DNA of 64,000 nucleotides from a virus: positions 44,738-108,737 of IMG/VR virus record IMGVR_UViG_3300027741_002766; one strand, written 5' to 3'. The position numbers were made by a program, and so were the translations under genes. The notes below the pieces were generated by a model. The model was given only the letters and a program-made list of their open reading frames with translations, had not been told where the DNA came from and searched no databases. Each line of letters begins with the position of its first letter. Within the stretch, counting starts at the first letter, position 1. Shown here piece by piece: positions 19,166 through 28,402 of this stretch.

Positions 19166-20667
19166 TTGACTTGTAGATTCCATCCTGCTGGCACAGGTAC
19201 AGCCGTGGGCGGTGGTGTGGGTTGGCCATTCACAAAATCCACCACCACACTCACACCTTGGTTGTGATATTTATAGGGTTCATGTGTGGGTGCTCGTGTG
19301 ACAATACTTTCTAGTGCACCGGCCTTGACCTGCCAACCCTTGCTGTTGTTGAACACAGTGTCGTCCAAGGTGCGTTTGGGATACAGTTTGGGTGGTGTCA
19401 CTGTCTTGGCTGATCCGCCATTGAGATCAATTCTGCCTGCTTTGAGACTCAGTTTTGTTCCACCTTTCCACGAACTTGTTTCGCCCTGTAGGCTCAAACT
19501 TCCGTCACTGCGAATACCAATCTTGGCTGTGCTGTACAAGGTCATGCCTGTTTCGGCTGCTAGATTCATGGTAGTCACTGCACCAATGTTGGTGGCTGCA
19601 CCACTCTTCATGCTGATGTTGCCACCAGCATACATGTTGATGTCTTTGTCAGCATGCAGATTGATAGTGCCTTCTGTACGCACGTTCACACTGTTGGTAC
19701 TATACACATCCACTGTGCCTTCCACTCCCAGTTCAATCCAGGTTTGCCCATTGGCATGTGCTATATAGATAAAATCGCCCGAATCGTTCATCATAACCTG
19801 ATGGCCCTTGGCCGATCTCATGCGGAACAAGGCATTGTTGCCGTCAAGGTCTCCATCATCCATCACAAGAGTGTGCCCGCCATAGCGACCAATTATCTTG
19901 ACATCTTGTGGATTTACTGTGGTAGTGCTCAATTGCTTTCTTATGGCAGCAGGATCCTGCCCGCCAGCATACACAGGCTTGCCTGGTGTTGATATACCAT
20001 ACACTGTGCTGGGGCTTTCTCTTTGTGCAGTGGAACCAATGGGTCCGCGTTCGGTGTCGTTGCTGAGCCCTTGTTGAAAGTATATGGCCGCCTGTACCGA
20101 GTGTACTGGCTTGGGTTGATCAAAGAATCTAGGATTCTGTTCAGTTTGCTTATTTTCTGTGTTGATCTCAGTGACTGGCAGTTGCGCCGAATTGGCAAAG
20201 TACGCGGCCTGTGCCTTGTTGTCTGTTACGTATTGACCTTTGACGGATGCTCCTATGGCTGGCAACATGTGATTGAGACCTGGTTCAGGTATACAACCCA
20301 CATAGTATCCCAAGTTAGGGTCGCCATTCACAAAGAAACACAGTACTCGAGTACCAATATCCGGAGGCGTAAACCACATGCCATAACTTTGCTGATTTCC
20401 AGGATAGGTGCCTGCACCTGTGCTGGTACTGTCCTTGGGTGTGAGTCCATAGAATGGCGGCAGGTAGTTGACTGTTCGCCAGGTGCTGGGATTGTCTTCG
20501 CCGCCTTGGTTGAACTGTTCAATAAAAACTTTGAGTTGGCCGCCACGAGCATCGTCCACATTGTTCTTGACCGTGCCCACAAATGGGCCTACGTCAGCAA
20601 TTTGTCCCCCGCGGTCAAATTTGAAATTTTCTGATCTGCCTGAACTTCGTTCTAGATTTTCTGCCAT
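19162..20667 (-). CDS. 5: Baseplate hub gp5-like protein without lysozyme domain, 501 aa
   Basis: T4 gp5 forms the trimeric membrane-piercing hub: an OB-fold, a lysozyme domain and a C-terminal triple beta-helix. Here the OB-type region (about residues 25-145) includes FVGTVKNNVDDARGGQLKVF, YGMWFTPPDIGTRVLCFFVN and LGYYVGCIPEPGLNHMLPAI. A beta-helical region of repeated valine/glycine strands follows (about 260-440; for example GTVDVYSTNSVNVRTEGTIN and LHADKDINMYAGGNISMKSG). No lysozyme segment lies between them, so the protein is a spike/hub scaffold only. A tail-lysozyme domain is instead present in the 743-aa protein at 35107-37344. An AAGGAA ribosome-binding site precedes the start. Its stop overlaps the next gene's ATG. 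Confidence 0.85.
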   Translation of the reverse strand: MAENLERSSGRSENFKFDRGGQIADVGPFVGTVKNNVDDARGGQLKVFIEQFNQGGEDNPSTWRTVNYLPPFYGLTPKDSTSTGAGTYPGNQQSYGMWFTPPDIGTRVLCFFVNGDPNLGYYVGCIPEPGLNHMLPAIGASVKGQYVTDNKAQAAYFANSAQLPVTEINTENKQTEQNPRFFDQPKPVHSVQAAIYFQQGLSNDTERGPIGSTAQRESPSTVYGISTPGKPVYAGGQDPAAIRKQLSTTTVNPQDVKIIGRYGGHTLVMDDGDLDGNNALFRMRSAKGHQVMMNDSGDFIYIAHANGQTWIELGVEGTVDVYSTNSVNVRTEGTINLHADKDINMYAGGNISMKSGAATNIGAVTTMNLAAETGMTLYSTAKIGIRSDGSLSLQGETSSWKGGTKLSLKAGRIDLNGGSAKTVTPPKLYPKRTLDDTVFNNSKGWQVKAGALESIVTRAPTHEPYKYHNQGVSVVVDFVNGQPTPPPTAVPVPAGWNLQVK

Positions 20668-20676
20668 TGCTGTTCC

Positions 20677-22305
20677 TTATCCTGGTCCGCCATCTTTGGC
20701 TATGGTTTGTGGTGCTGTGGGTGTACCCGATTTTGAGGTGCTGTTTGCAATATTTGTCAGGTATGCACGACCTCCTAGGGCCTGTATGTCTCGTTCACTA
20801 CCATTGGCCAATACGGCCTGTGCTTCAGCCACGCCTATTCTACCTGACGCCACTTCGTTGTTGGCTGGGCCAACAGTTTGTGTGGTGAGTGCAGTAATGC
20901 CATCTCGACGGGTGTTTTCCCATGCATTCTTACCTGTATTAGAACCACTGCCAGGATCAAATGGCGGAAGTCTTGATTGATTGTCTGTTGGTGTTTTTAC
21001 AGGACGACCAGCATCTATGGCCGCAGTATCGCTATTGTATTGTGCCCACTGGCCTTCAATTTCCTGGGTAAATTTTCCACCCCGGAACATGTGTGTGATC
21101 TTGGTGGCCACATAGGTGGTGGCTTCTCTTGATAGACCGGCGATGCCTTTGGATCTGTCGGCAAAATAATTTTGGGTGCCTGGATCTAGTAGTCCTGTTT
21201 GCAAGTCATAGTCTGTGGGTCGATTCCAGGCCACGCTGAAATATGCACCGCTGGCTTGAGTGTTTATGGTACCATCTGGAAAAAAGGCCGAAGTTGTAAA
21301 CGACTGCTCCACAGTGTCCATAAGTGGACTGGGCATCCAGGCAGGATCACCTACCACGGTGAGTTTGACTGATGCAAGATCTGAACTGTAGAGAAAATCT
21401 GCGGCATTGGCTCCTGACTCGTACACTCGCTGTTCTGCGCCTTGACTGCTTTGCCCACTCACTGCAAAGGTTTGAATTTTCCATTGCTCTCTGGTGTTTA
21501 CTTTTCTTGCGTTATCTTGTTGTGTAGGAACATCTGCGGTTTTGGCCTGTGTCCATTGATGATTAAAACTTTGTTCAAATTGTAAAACCTGAGTATTCTG
21601 CCCTGTAAACCAATAGTTGTAATTTTTATGTACTCCTCTGAATTTTCCTGCCGGAAAAAACACACTCAGCATGGGAGTTTCATAAGGTACAACAACAAAA
21701 GTCATGCGATAGGCATGATCCTGGCGTTTGCGATCGTATCCCAAGGCCTGAACTTGTACAACAATATTGTACCAGGCAAATTGTTGTGCAGGTTTTCCGT
21801 TTGATTCCCACTGTTGCGTTTGAGTATTCCAGACCACATTGGCCTGACCAATGATATAGTTACTGCTACGGATCACTTGATCAATAAACTGCACAATTTG
21901 TTGTCCGGCTCTGGCTGCACGAGTTCTAACTGTGGGATCAATGCTTTGTTTGTTTGGTAACAACTGTTGCGCGGCTGTGAGGTTGCTGGAGCCTCCGGCC
22001 AGGGTTTTGTCAAAGTCTCCTGCGGGTACCATGCCGGCAGTGGCAATGATGTCATCCACAAATTTTATTTCATAAATGTCGGCAATTTCTATTAGAGGAT
22101 TGGGTTTGCCGTTGGCATCTCTGTTGTTGAGCAATCTCAACTGTTCAGCATTCAATGCTGTTATCAGGCCTGTGCCTATTGTGTTGACTGATGGCTTGGG
22201 AGCATTGTTGGCCTTGGTAGGCGCTTTTGTAGTAGTAGGCGGCCCTTGGGGCTTCATGCCTTCTCTGTACTGGGCTATCAATCGCGCTCTGTTGTCGTCG
22301 GCCAT
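20677..22305 (-). CDS. Putative baseplate-hub-region structural protein, 542 aa
   Basis: A 542-aa protein with a Pro/Thr/Lys-rich N-terminal tail (about residues 15-40) and a folded beta-rich core from about 45 to 430. Distinctive segments are LIEIADIYEIKFVDDIIATA, GKFRGVHKNYNYWFTGQNTQ and GGKFTQEIEGQWAQYN. The GKFTQEIEG type of ending is common in phage hub and tail-tube-adjacent proteins. The gene sits 9 nt upstream of gp5-like and overlaps the upstream gene by a TAATG stop-start, so all are probably co-translated. No enzymatic motif or membrane segment is visible. The context (gp5, gp53) suggests a gp27-like hub partner, but I cannot establish that from sequence alone. Confidence 0.75.
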   Translation of the reverse strand: MADDNRARLIAQYREGMKPQGPPTTTKAPTKANNAPKPSVNTIGTGLITALNAEQLRLLNNRDANGKPNPLIEIADIYEIKFVDDIIATAGMVPAGDFDKTLAGGSSNLTAAQQLLPNKQSIDPTVRTRAARAGQQIVQFIDQVIRSSNYIIGQANVVWNTQTQQWESNGKPAQQFAWYNIVVQVQALGYDRKRQDHAYRMTFVVVPYETPMLSVFFPAGKFRGVHKNYNYWFTGQNTQVLQFEQSFNHQWTQAKTADVPTQQDNARKVNTREQWKIQTFAVSGQSSQGAEQRVYESGANAADFLYSSDLASVKLTVVGDPAWMPSPLMDTVEQSFTTSAFFPDGTINTQASGAYFSVAWNRPTDYDLQTGLLDPGTQNYFADRSKGIAGLSREATTYVATKITHMFRGGKFTQEIEGQWAQYNSDTAAIDAGRPVKTPTDNQSRLPPFDPGSGSNTGKNAWENTRRDGITALTTQTVGPANNEVASGRIGVAEAQAVLANGSERDIQALGGRAYLTNIANSTSKSGTPTAPQTIAKDGGPG

Positions 22306-23798
22306 TATAGTCCTCCTCCGCCAAAGGCCATGCCACTATCATTTACTGTGTTGGGGTCTGTTCCGGCGGCAATAGCAGCCTGCTCGCGCATGGACAAATC
22401 GCCCACCTTGACCGGAGGAGCCGATTTGATTGGCGTGTCATTTCTAGTTTTGTCACCTGCTGCCTGTGATGCGGTTTGTTGTTGTATTTGTCCTACTAGG
22501 ATATCACGCACAGTGGCTCCTGAAAACTGATAGTCAGCAGGTATACTGCCGCGATTGGTTGATTGTCCTGTGTTAGTACTAGGATGCGAACCTGTGATTC
22601 TGTACTCAACCAGTTTGGATCCCACTGAGTATTTCAAATCAGTCATGGCAAAAAATATGTATTTTTCCACAGCGGCTCTGCTGTCTGTAGCACCAATGTT
22701 TCTAGCAATGGGTTGAATCAATTGACCTTTTTCATCGTATCCGTAAAAACGCACAATCATACAGAACAAGCCTGATGCGTAGTTGGCTTGATCAGCAGGA
22801 GGTATAAATCCTTTGCTTTTGTAAAGATCATTCATGGCTGCATACAAATTCGAAGGTAGACTGATGCCATTGGGTTCGCTGATGGTAAATTCCAAAGTTG
22901 TGTATTCTGCTGGGCCGCCAGAATCAAGTTTTGCACTATAGGCTGTGTTGACAGAAAAATTGTCAATATAGTAATCCAAATTGAAATACGGACTGCGGCC
23001 AGCAGTTCCTGCTAGTGGTCCCGACTCGCCTGGGTTGTACACACCAGTTGTCAAGGGTGCGCCTCCTGATTGCGCCAGTAGATAATAGCCGTTGAGATCT
23101 TTTTTGATACTGGTTTGAATTTGATTGTAGGCTTCAGGATCCATGAGATACCAACTGAGTGAGTAGGTATAACTAGGGTACTGGTCTAGAATGTTATCTT
23201 GTGACAGAATTGCATTGGTTGGTCCTGCGTATAGTTGATCTAGTCTGTTTCTCAATGCATTTGTGCCCATGGGACCGCCACCTGATCCGCGTTGATCATC
23301 TCCGGGCGCCGCGCCGCCAGGACCGCCAGCAGGTGCTGTTATACCAATCACATTGGTTGTAAAAGGATTGGTCTGAGGCACTGCCTGCGTCTGTGAAATC
23401 GTTCTAACAGCGGCATCGGTGCCTACAGTAGGTGTATTTTCTGTGGTGGGTGTTGGATTGGCATTGGTACCTGAGCCCGAGCCTTCGGGCACAATTCTGC
23501 CAGCAGGGGTGAGTACTTCAACAGCCGCAGGTGGTCGCGTGGAGTTGGCGTTGTTGTCTCTGGCCTGGTTGGCATTGCCTACTACTGCGCCAGCACTGGC
23601 CGGGGCAAGCACAGATTTTAATTCTGCTTCCAGTGCCAGGATCTGTCCCGGAATGTTTGCAACCTCGTCTCTGTATCTGGCCAAGATGGCCTGGTTACTT
23701 TGTAAATTTGGATTGAGATCTTTTAGGCCATTGCGAGCAATTCGCAATCTATCTCTTAACCGAGCAATTTCGTCGGTGATTTCTTGTGCTGTGGCCAT
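22305..23798 (-). CDS. Putative baseplate structural protein with N-terminal coiled coil, 497 aa
   Basis: Residues 1-70 are a charged heptad-like helix (EITDEIARLRDRLRIARNGL and IPGQILALEAELKSVL), predicted coiled coil. Residues about 75-180 are a Pro/Gly/Asn/Thr-rich linker. The remainder is a folded beta-rich domain with segments YPSYTYSLSWYLMDPEAYNQ and FFAMTDLKYSVGSKLVEYRI. It is flanked by the 542-aa structural gene, with a TAATG overlap, and by gp53. The architecture suggests a multimeric baseplate component whose N-terminal helix docks on a partner. The specific T4 equivalent is unclear. Confidence 0.72.
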   Translation of the reverse strand: MATAQEITDEIARLRDRLRIARNGLKDLNPNLQSNQAILARYRDEVANIPGQILALEAELKSVLAPASAGAVVGNANQARDNNANSTRPPAAVEVLTPAGRIVPEGSGSGTNANPTPTTENTPTVGTDAAVRTISQTQAVPQTNPFTTNVIGITAPAGGPGGAAPGDDQRGSGGGPMGTNALRNRLDQLYAGPTNAILSQDNILDQYPSYTYSLSWYLMDPEAYNQIQTSIKKDLNGYYLLAQSGGAPLTTGVYNPGESGPLAGTAGRSPYFNLDYYIDNFSVNTAYSAKLDSGGPAEYTTLEFTISEPNGISLPSNLYAAMNDLYKSKGFIPPADQANYASGLFCMIVRFYGYDEKGQLIQPIARNIGATDSRAAVEKYIFFAMTDLKYSVGSKLVEYRITGSHPSTNTGQSTNRGSIPADYQFSGATVRDILVGQIQQQTASQAAGDKTRNDTPIKSAPPVKVGDLSMREQAAIAAGTDPNTVNDSGMAFGGGGL

Positions 23799-23800
23799 AT

Positions 23801-24100
23801 TTAAAATCCTAGTACATTACGTAGCGTAGAGATCTTGGGCAAGTAAATTTGTACGCCTGCACGGAAATCCAAAGGCGGTTTGGTCAAGGTATTGGGATTG
23901 CGTTGGTAAAACACCCACCACAATGTGGGTGTGTCATAGAGATCATAGGCCAGGAGATCAGGTCTGTACTGATAGGTTTGATTTATTATCAAAATTCTAT
24001 CGTCACCTTGCTTGGGTATGCTACGGTTCTGCCAAGTATCCAAAAAGAACTGGCTGTAGCCTGTGTTGTAGTAGGCAGTGGTTGAATCGTAATCGGCCAT
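23801..24100 (-). CDS. 53: Baseplate wedge subunit gp53-like, 99 aa
   Basis: gp53 is a small wedge protein with a LysM-like fold that links wedges to the central hub. Here the conserved signature YRPDLLAYDLYDTPTLWWVF (about residues 45-64), followed by YQRNPNTLTKPPLDFRAGVQ and IYLP, matches the short forms of gp53 seen in aquatic T4-like phages; T4 gp53 is longer (196 aa). The final IYLPK is the usual LysM-type closing strand. It overlaps the upstream 754-aa gene by a TAATG stop-start. It is embedded in the baseplate block, as expected. Confidence 0.82.
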   Translation of the reverse strand: MADYDSTTAYYNTGYSQFFLDTWQNRSIPKQGDDRILIINQTYQYRPDLLAYDLYDTPTLWWVFYQRNPNTLTKPPLDFRAGVQIYLPKISTLRNVLGF

Positions 24101-26364
24101 TACCAGAATCCTCCTTTGAGTAGATCGCCACGAGCATACTGCTGTAGGCTGAATACCCGGCTGACCTGCTGACGACTTTGCACAGGCAGTAGTGAAATGA
24201 CCATTTGCATGCGAGTGGGCACGTAAGTAGGTTGATTTTGTCCCAGAGTAGGCGGTGGTGGTCTGCAGGTCTCGGCGCCCTTGCTGATGCCTTGACTGTT
24301 GAACAGATTCTGCAGTCGACCCACAGCGCCCGATATGGGATCAGTGGCAGTGGTCTGTCGGTCTCTACGTGTGAGCATGTTGGATCCATTGATGTTGGTT
24401 GATCTGGTGCGAATATAGTCCACGTCGGCTGGCAAACTGTAATTGAAACTGGAGACCAAACATGGGTGTGCCGCAAATTGGTACTCGCCTAGTCCGGTAA
24501 GGTATACCAAAGGAGGTGGTGCTCCACGTTGAGCATCTTGACCGTAGAACATCTTGGTAACCGAACGGAAAAAATGTATCACTGCCAGCAGGTAGTTGGC
24601 CTCTGCGGTGTCTTGCGCAGTAAACACCGCAGTCATATTTACTGCATCTGTATAACTGCTCTTGTAAAAGTATCCCTTGTAGTTGCTGTGTGTGAGTGCA
24701 TATGAATCATAGTCAGCCTTGTAACTGGTTTCAATTTGCGGCATGTAAGGAAATATCACTCCACTGGTCAAGGCCAAAGGATTCAAAATTCCATTGCCTG
24801 GATCGTTGTAAAGATAGTTGGCTCCTGGGGCCAGGCTCAGGCGCACACGCCAGTCGCCGTTGTTGACTGCTCGCTTTTGTGCGGCATACACTGCCTGTTG
24901 TTGTGCCAGTGCGCGGCCCACTTGAGTTTGAATTGCTGATGCTTCTGCGGCTGTGACATTGGCAGTGGTTGCGCCAACCACAGTTGTTACCACATTGGCC
25001 AGGCTGGCTGTGTTAGCATCAACTGCTGTGGCCGATTTGGTTAAAAAATTCCCAAGATCGGCCTGCTGGGTTGTCAATGGCGAATCCGGCAGTTGTGGGA
25101 TACCCAGTCTTGCACGAATATAAGGGTCTGTGGGATCTGCATTGCCCAATGCTTGTCTCTGCTCAGGTGTTAGTCCTGCATAAGGATCAGATACTGGAGC
25201 CGGAGAATTTGATTCCCCAGTAGAGGCTCTATAACCGGCTGAGTTGGTGTCAATGGTAGCCTCGTTAAACTTGATTGTTTCTTGTGTGGTAGCAATATAG
25301 GCTTGATTTTCAGTGATGCTTTGATTCTGATCAAAAATGTTCTGTGCCTGTGCGGCATTTGCGGCTTCAAGTTCTGCACGTCTGGCAGCAGTTAAAGATT
25401 CAGAATTGGCCAATTCGGCATTGTTCTGTGCGATAATGCTTTCGCTGTCTGAAATTTTTTGTTGTGCTGACTGAATGGTCTGCGTGGCAGTGGCTATTCC
25501 TTCCTGACCTTTTGCAATTTCTGTACCAGCCTGATCGATGTTTGTTAGATAAGGATTTGGATTTTCTGAGTATGCGTTGAGTCTTGCCGCATCAATCACT
25601 GCCTGCTGATTGGCTGCGGCGATTGCGGCGCCAGCACCTGTATCAACCGCGGTTGCAGATTTGTTCACAGCATTGGTTTCTGTCAGTGCCTGCGGCGAGT
25701 TGGGATCCACAAGGCTGTTGATAAATCCTGGTGTGATATTTCTTGTGAGTTGCGCGGTTTGTGCGGCATCAAGAATAGTTAAACCAAATTCATCTTTGGT
25801 AGAGGCTGGATTAGATGTCAATGCCGATAAAGATTTTTGAACAGTGGCTGATTGAGCATAAGGACTAGCCGCTGGTGTTCGAGAGGTCAATGCTGACAAG
25901 GATCTTTGTACAGTGCCGACCGCTGATGTTGCTACATCCTTGACAGAATTGAAAAAGTTGCTGGCACTGGGCAGGCTGTTGAGTTCTGAACCTGGCAACT
26001 GGGGAATACCCAGTCTGGCACGGATATAGGGATCAGTGGGATCTGCCGTTCCTAAGGCTTTTAATTGCTCAGGAGTCAGTCCGTTATACGGGTCTAATGA
26101 TACTGTGGTCGACGTTCCTGCCGCGCCTTCACCTGTTGGTGCACCGTAGTCACCGTAGTCTGTGGTGTTTGACACTGTGTTAGGATCGTTGGTAGTTTGA
26201 TTAGGCCTAGTAGCATCGTTAAAGGCGGCATCACCTGCTAGACTTTGATTTTGTTCCCCAGTGTTGTCCAAGATTTCTTGGCCATACTCGTCACCATACT
26301 TGGTCACAGATGCGGGTACGTCACTGGGAAAATCTAGCGGTATTCCTTCAAAGTCATCAGACAT
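24100..26364 (-). CDS. Putative baseplate/hub structural protein, 754 aa, with two DPYxGLT modules and a coiled coil
   Basis: First gene of the leftward late block. Residues 1-80 are Asp/Thr/Asn-rich and probably disordered. Two copies of a module of about 33 residues follow: LDPYNGLTPEQLKALGTADP then TDPYIRARLGIPQLP (about 90-125), and SDPYAGLTPEQRQALGNADP then the same ending (about 392-427). Between them, about 280-375, is a long Ala/Gln/Glu-rich coiled coil. The C-terminal domain (about 460-754) has LLAVIHFFRSVTKMFYGQDA, APPPLVYLTGLGEYQFAAHP and FNYSLPADVDYIRTRS, a globular domain of the kind found in baseplate or tail-tube-junction proteins. RBS AAGGAAT lies 8 nt before ATG, with TAAATA 19 nt before it. 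The exact role is unknown. Confidence 0.75.
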   Translation of the reverse strand: MSDDFEGIPLDFPSDVPASVTKYGDEYGQEILDNTGEQNQSLAGDAAFNDATRPNQTTNDPNTVSNTTDYGDYGAPTGEGAAGTSTTVSLDPYNGLTPEQLKALGTADPTDPYIRARLGIPQLPGSELNSLPSASNFFNSVKDVATSAVGTVQRSLSALTSRTPAASPYAQSATVQKSLSALTSNPASTKDEFGLTILDAAQTAQLTRNITPGFINSLVDPNSPQALTETNAVNKSATAVDTGAGAAIAAANQQAVIDAARLNAYSENPNPYLTNIDQAGTEIAKGQEGIATATQTIQSAQQKISDSESIIAQNNAELANSESLTAARRAELEAANAAQAQNIFDQNQSITENQAYIATTQETIKFNEATIDTNSAGYRASTGESNSPAPVSDPYAGLTPEQRQALGNADPTDPYIRARLGIPQLPDSPLTTQQADLGNFLTKSATAVDANTASLANVVTTVVGATTANVTAAEASAIQTQVGRALAQQQAVYAAQKRAVNNGDWRVRLSLAPGANYLYNDPGNGILNPLALTSGVIFPYMPQIETSYKADYDSYALTHSNYKGYFYKSSYTDAVNMTAVFTAQDTAEANYLLAVIHFFRSVTKMFYGQDAQRGAPPPLVYLTGLGEYQFAAHPCLVSSFNYSLPADVDYIRTRSTNINGSNMLTRRDRQTTATDPISGAVGRLQNLFNSQGISKGAETCRPPPPTLGQNQPTYVPTRMQMVISLLPVQSRQQVSRVFSLQQYARGDLLKGGFW

Positions 26365-26383
26365 GTTTTATTCCTTGAACATG

Positions 26384-26389
26384 TATTTA
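26384..26389 (-). promoter_or_regulatory. Late-type promoter for the leftward baseplate block
   Basis: Minus-strand TTAAATAC lies 19 nt before the ATG at 26364, leaving a short leader that contains the ribosome-binding site AAGGAAT. It is the first such element upstream of the whole 26-kb minus-strand structural block and probably drives it after gp55 appears. Confidence 0.6.
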
Positions 26390-26421
26390 ACCAAAAAATT
26401 AACTGGTCCGTTTATAAAAGG

Positions 26422-26449
26422 TTGACAACTAGTACAAATGTGTTACACT
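26422..26449 (+). promoter_or_regulatory. Sigma70-like promoter for gp55 and the recombination genes
   Basis: TTGACA at 26422-26427 is followed after 16 nt by TACACT at 26444-26449, a good match to a host housekeeping promoter. It points rightward, toward gp55. An upstream in-frame ATG at 26438 lies inside this promoter, which argues against that start for gp55. Confidence 0.6.
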
Positions 26450-26479
26450 AAGTACATATCTGAAAGGAATCCCCAGTCA

Positions 26480-27373
26480 ATGACTGCAACTATCCGTGCC
26501 ACACCCAAAACCAACTATCTCAACAATAGAGATATCCTCAAAGAAATACATCTCAGCAAAAATTCTTATTGTGCCTTCCGAGATCCTGTGATCGATCATC
26601 AGTTTGACATAATCTTGCCCTCCGTCAGCAAGATCAATCAAAAGACCATAGCAGAAGCACGCCGCAATCGTGCTGACCGTCTCAAACGTGAAGGCACTAT
26701 AGTAGATCCTAAAAAAATCCCCAACACAGACGTTGTGTTCCGTATCACCTGCTGGGAACATATACCAATGGCGCCCAAAAAGATCACCAAGGCCGAAGCC
26801 AAAAAGCGCAAGTTAGAAGACATCCTGGAACTGGATGATGTCGCAGAAGATCCTCTAGCAGACCTTGTAGAGGAGCCAATCTTGGATCCTACCCACATGC
26901 GAGTGAACTTTCCTCCGTTCTGGCACTATCGAATTGACGAAAATAAAGTGCCTTTTGTGGTGGGTAAAAGCCATTGGCGGGGTACACTAGATGCGGGCGA
27001 GTTCTGTAAAGATCATGGCAAAATGACCCGAACTTTGGCCAACATGTTTATGAAGTTGTGCGAAAGATATGCTACAAGGAGTAACTGGCGTGGATACACA
27101 TACAACGAAGAAATGCGGGGACAAGCCCTGCTACAACTGTCTCAAATCGGACTCCAGTTCGATGAATCAAAATCGCAGAACCCTTTTGCGTATTATACTG
27201 CCGCTATCACTAATAGTTTCACTCGTATCCTAAACATTGAGAAAAAGAATCAAAACATACGTGATGACATCCTGGAAATGAACGGACTCAATCCGTCATG
27301 GACACGCCAGAACTCGGGCAAACACAGCATGGCTGCCATGTCCGGACCGGTTGTTTCTAGTCTTGATGAGTAG
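26480..27373 (+). CDS. 55: Late-transcription sigma factor gp55-like
   Basis: gp55 is the divergent phage sigma factor that lets host RNA polymerase recognise late TATAAATA promoters. I place the start at ATG 26480 (MTATIRATPKTNYLNN), preceded by AAAGGAAT, not at the upstream ATG in the promoter. Residues about 200-262 contain the sigma region-2-like part: WRGYTYNEEMRGQALLQLSQ and NPFAYYTAAITNSFTRILNI, the polymerase-binding and promoter-core-binding pattern conserved in gp55 homologues. At 297 aa it is longer than T4 gp55 (185 aa), with an extra N-terminal charged region (KITKAEAKKRKLEDILELDD). The presence of TAAATA elements throughout the window supports the assignment. Confidence 0.85.
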   Translation: MTATIRATPKTNYLNNRDILKEIHLSKNSYCAFRDPVIDHQFDIILPSVSKINQKTIAEARRNRADRLKREGTIVDPKKIPNTDVVFRITCWEHIPMAPKKITKAEAKKRKLEDILELDDVAEDPLADLVEEPILDPTHMRVNFPPFWHYRIDENKVPFVVGKSHWRGTLDAGEFCKDHGKMTRTLANMFMKLCERYATRSNWRGYTYNEEMRGQALLQLSQIGLQFDESKSQNPFAYYTAAITNSFTRILNIEKKNQNIRDDILEMNGLNPSWTRQNSGKHSMAAMSGPVVSSLDE

Positions 27374-27385
27374 TATAATAGGTTG

Positions 27386-28402
27386 ATGACTAACCTATTT
27401 CGCAAAGCCGCGGTCTTTACAGACATTCACTTTGGCCTAAAAAGCAACAGTGTTCAACACAACGAGGATTGCCTAAACTTTGTCAAGTGGGCCGTTGCTA
27501 AAGCCAAATCAGAAGGTTGTGAGACCTGTTTGTTTCTCGGCGACTGGCACAACAACCGTGCCAGCCTGAACATTGTTACCCTAAACTACAGCCTGCGGGC
27601 ACTGGAGCATATGAATGACAACTTCGAGCATGTTTTTTTCATTCCTGGTAATCATGACTTGTATTATCGCGACAAACGTGATATACAAAGCGTGGAATGG
27701 GCCCGTCATCTTCCGAATGTTACTATATGTAACGATTGGTTTAGTAGCGGCGATGTCGTTATTGCACCTTGGCTTTGCGGAGATGATCACAAACGCATTC
27801 CTAAACTAAAAGGTCGGTACATGTTTGGGCACTTTGAATTGCCTGGTTACTTGATGAACGCCATGGTAGAGATGCCGGATCACGGCGAAGTACGCAGAGA
27901 AGACTTTGGAAACTTTGAACATGTGTTCACTGGACACTTTCACAAACGACAGACCAAAAAGAACATTACCTATATTGGCAATTGTTTCCCGCACAACTAC
28001 GCCGATGCCGGAGACGATGAACGTGGCCTGACCATTATTGAGTGGGGGCAGGAGCCAGTGTATCATGCCTGGCCCGATCAACCCAGATATCGTGTGTTAG
28101 GCTTGGCCAATATCATCGACAACGCACCCAACTTACTTGCTCGAGACATGCATGTGCGTGTGCAGTTGGACATTGAGATATCATATGAAGAGGCCAACTT
28201 CATCAAAGAAACTTACATCCGGGATTATGGCTTGCGAGAGATGGCCTTGATACCCAACAAAAATAGTTCGGTGGACACTGACATGGCGCCCGGCGAAGTC
28301 AAATTTGAATCGGTGGATCAAATTGTTACTGATCAGATTACCAACATTGAATCAGAATTTTACGACAATAAATTGTTGTTAAAGATATACCAGACTCTAT
28401 GA
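27386..28402 (+). CDS. 47: Recombination endonuclease subunit gp47 (Mre11/SbcD-like)
   Basis: gp47 is the nuclease subunit of the phage Mre11-Rad50 complex that resects DNA ends for recombination-dependent replication. The calcineurin-type phosphoesterase motifs are in order: FTDIHFG (Asp13, His15), FLGDWHN (about residue 50), PGNHD (about 88) and TGHFHKR (about 185), which bind the two catalytic metals. I use ATG 27386; a TTG lies one codon upstream. Length (338 aa) matches T4 gp47 (339 aa). Its TGA overlaps the ATG of the next gene, the first of three unknown genes that separate it from gp46. Confidence 0.93.
   Translation: MTNLFRKAAVFTDIHFGLKSNSVQHNEDCLNFVKWAVAKAKSEGCETCLFLGDWHNNRASLNIVTLNYSLRALEHMNDNFEHVFFIPGNHDLYYRDKRDIQSVEWARHLPNVTICNDWFSSGDVVIAPWLCGDDHKRIPKLKGRYMFGHFELPGYLMNAMVEMPDHGEVRREDFGNFEHVFTGHFHKRQTKKNITYIGNCFPHNYADAGDDERGLTIIEWGQEPVYHAWPDQPRYRVLGLANIIDNAPNLLARDMHVRVQLDIEISYEEANFIKETYIRDYGLREMALIPNKNSSVDTDMAPGEVKFESVDQIVTDQITNIESEFYDNKLLLKIYQTL

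Noticed and set aside
20023-20634. Plus-strand open frame of 203 codons opposite the gp5-like gene
   Set aside because: Antisense to a well-supported hub gene; cysteine- and serine-rich shadow composition.
23795-23804. TAAATATG at the start of the 497-aa gene as another late element
   Set aside because: The TAAATA overlaps the ATG itself, and upstream lies the gp53 end; the spacing does not fit the 4-7 nt group.
26438-26479. Upstream ATG start for gp55
   Set aside because: It lies within the TTGACA-16-TACACT promoter, upstream of where transcription would begin. ATG 26480 has a proper AAAGGAAT site.
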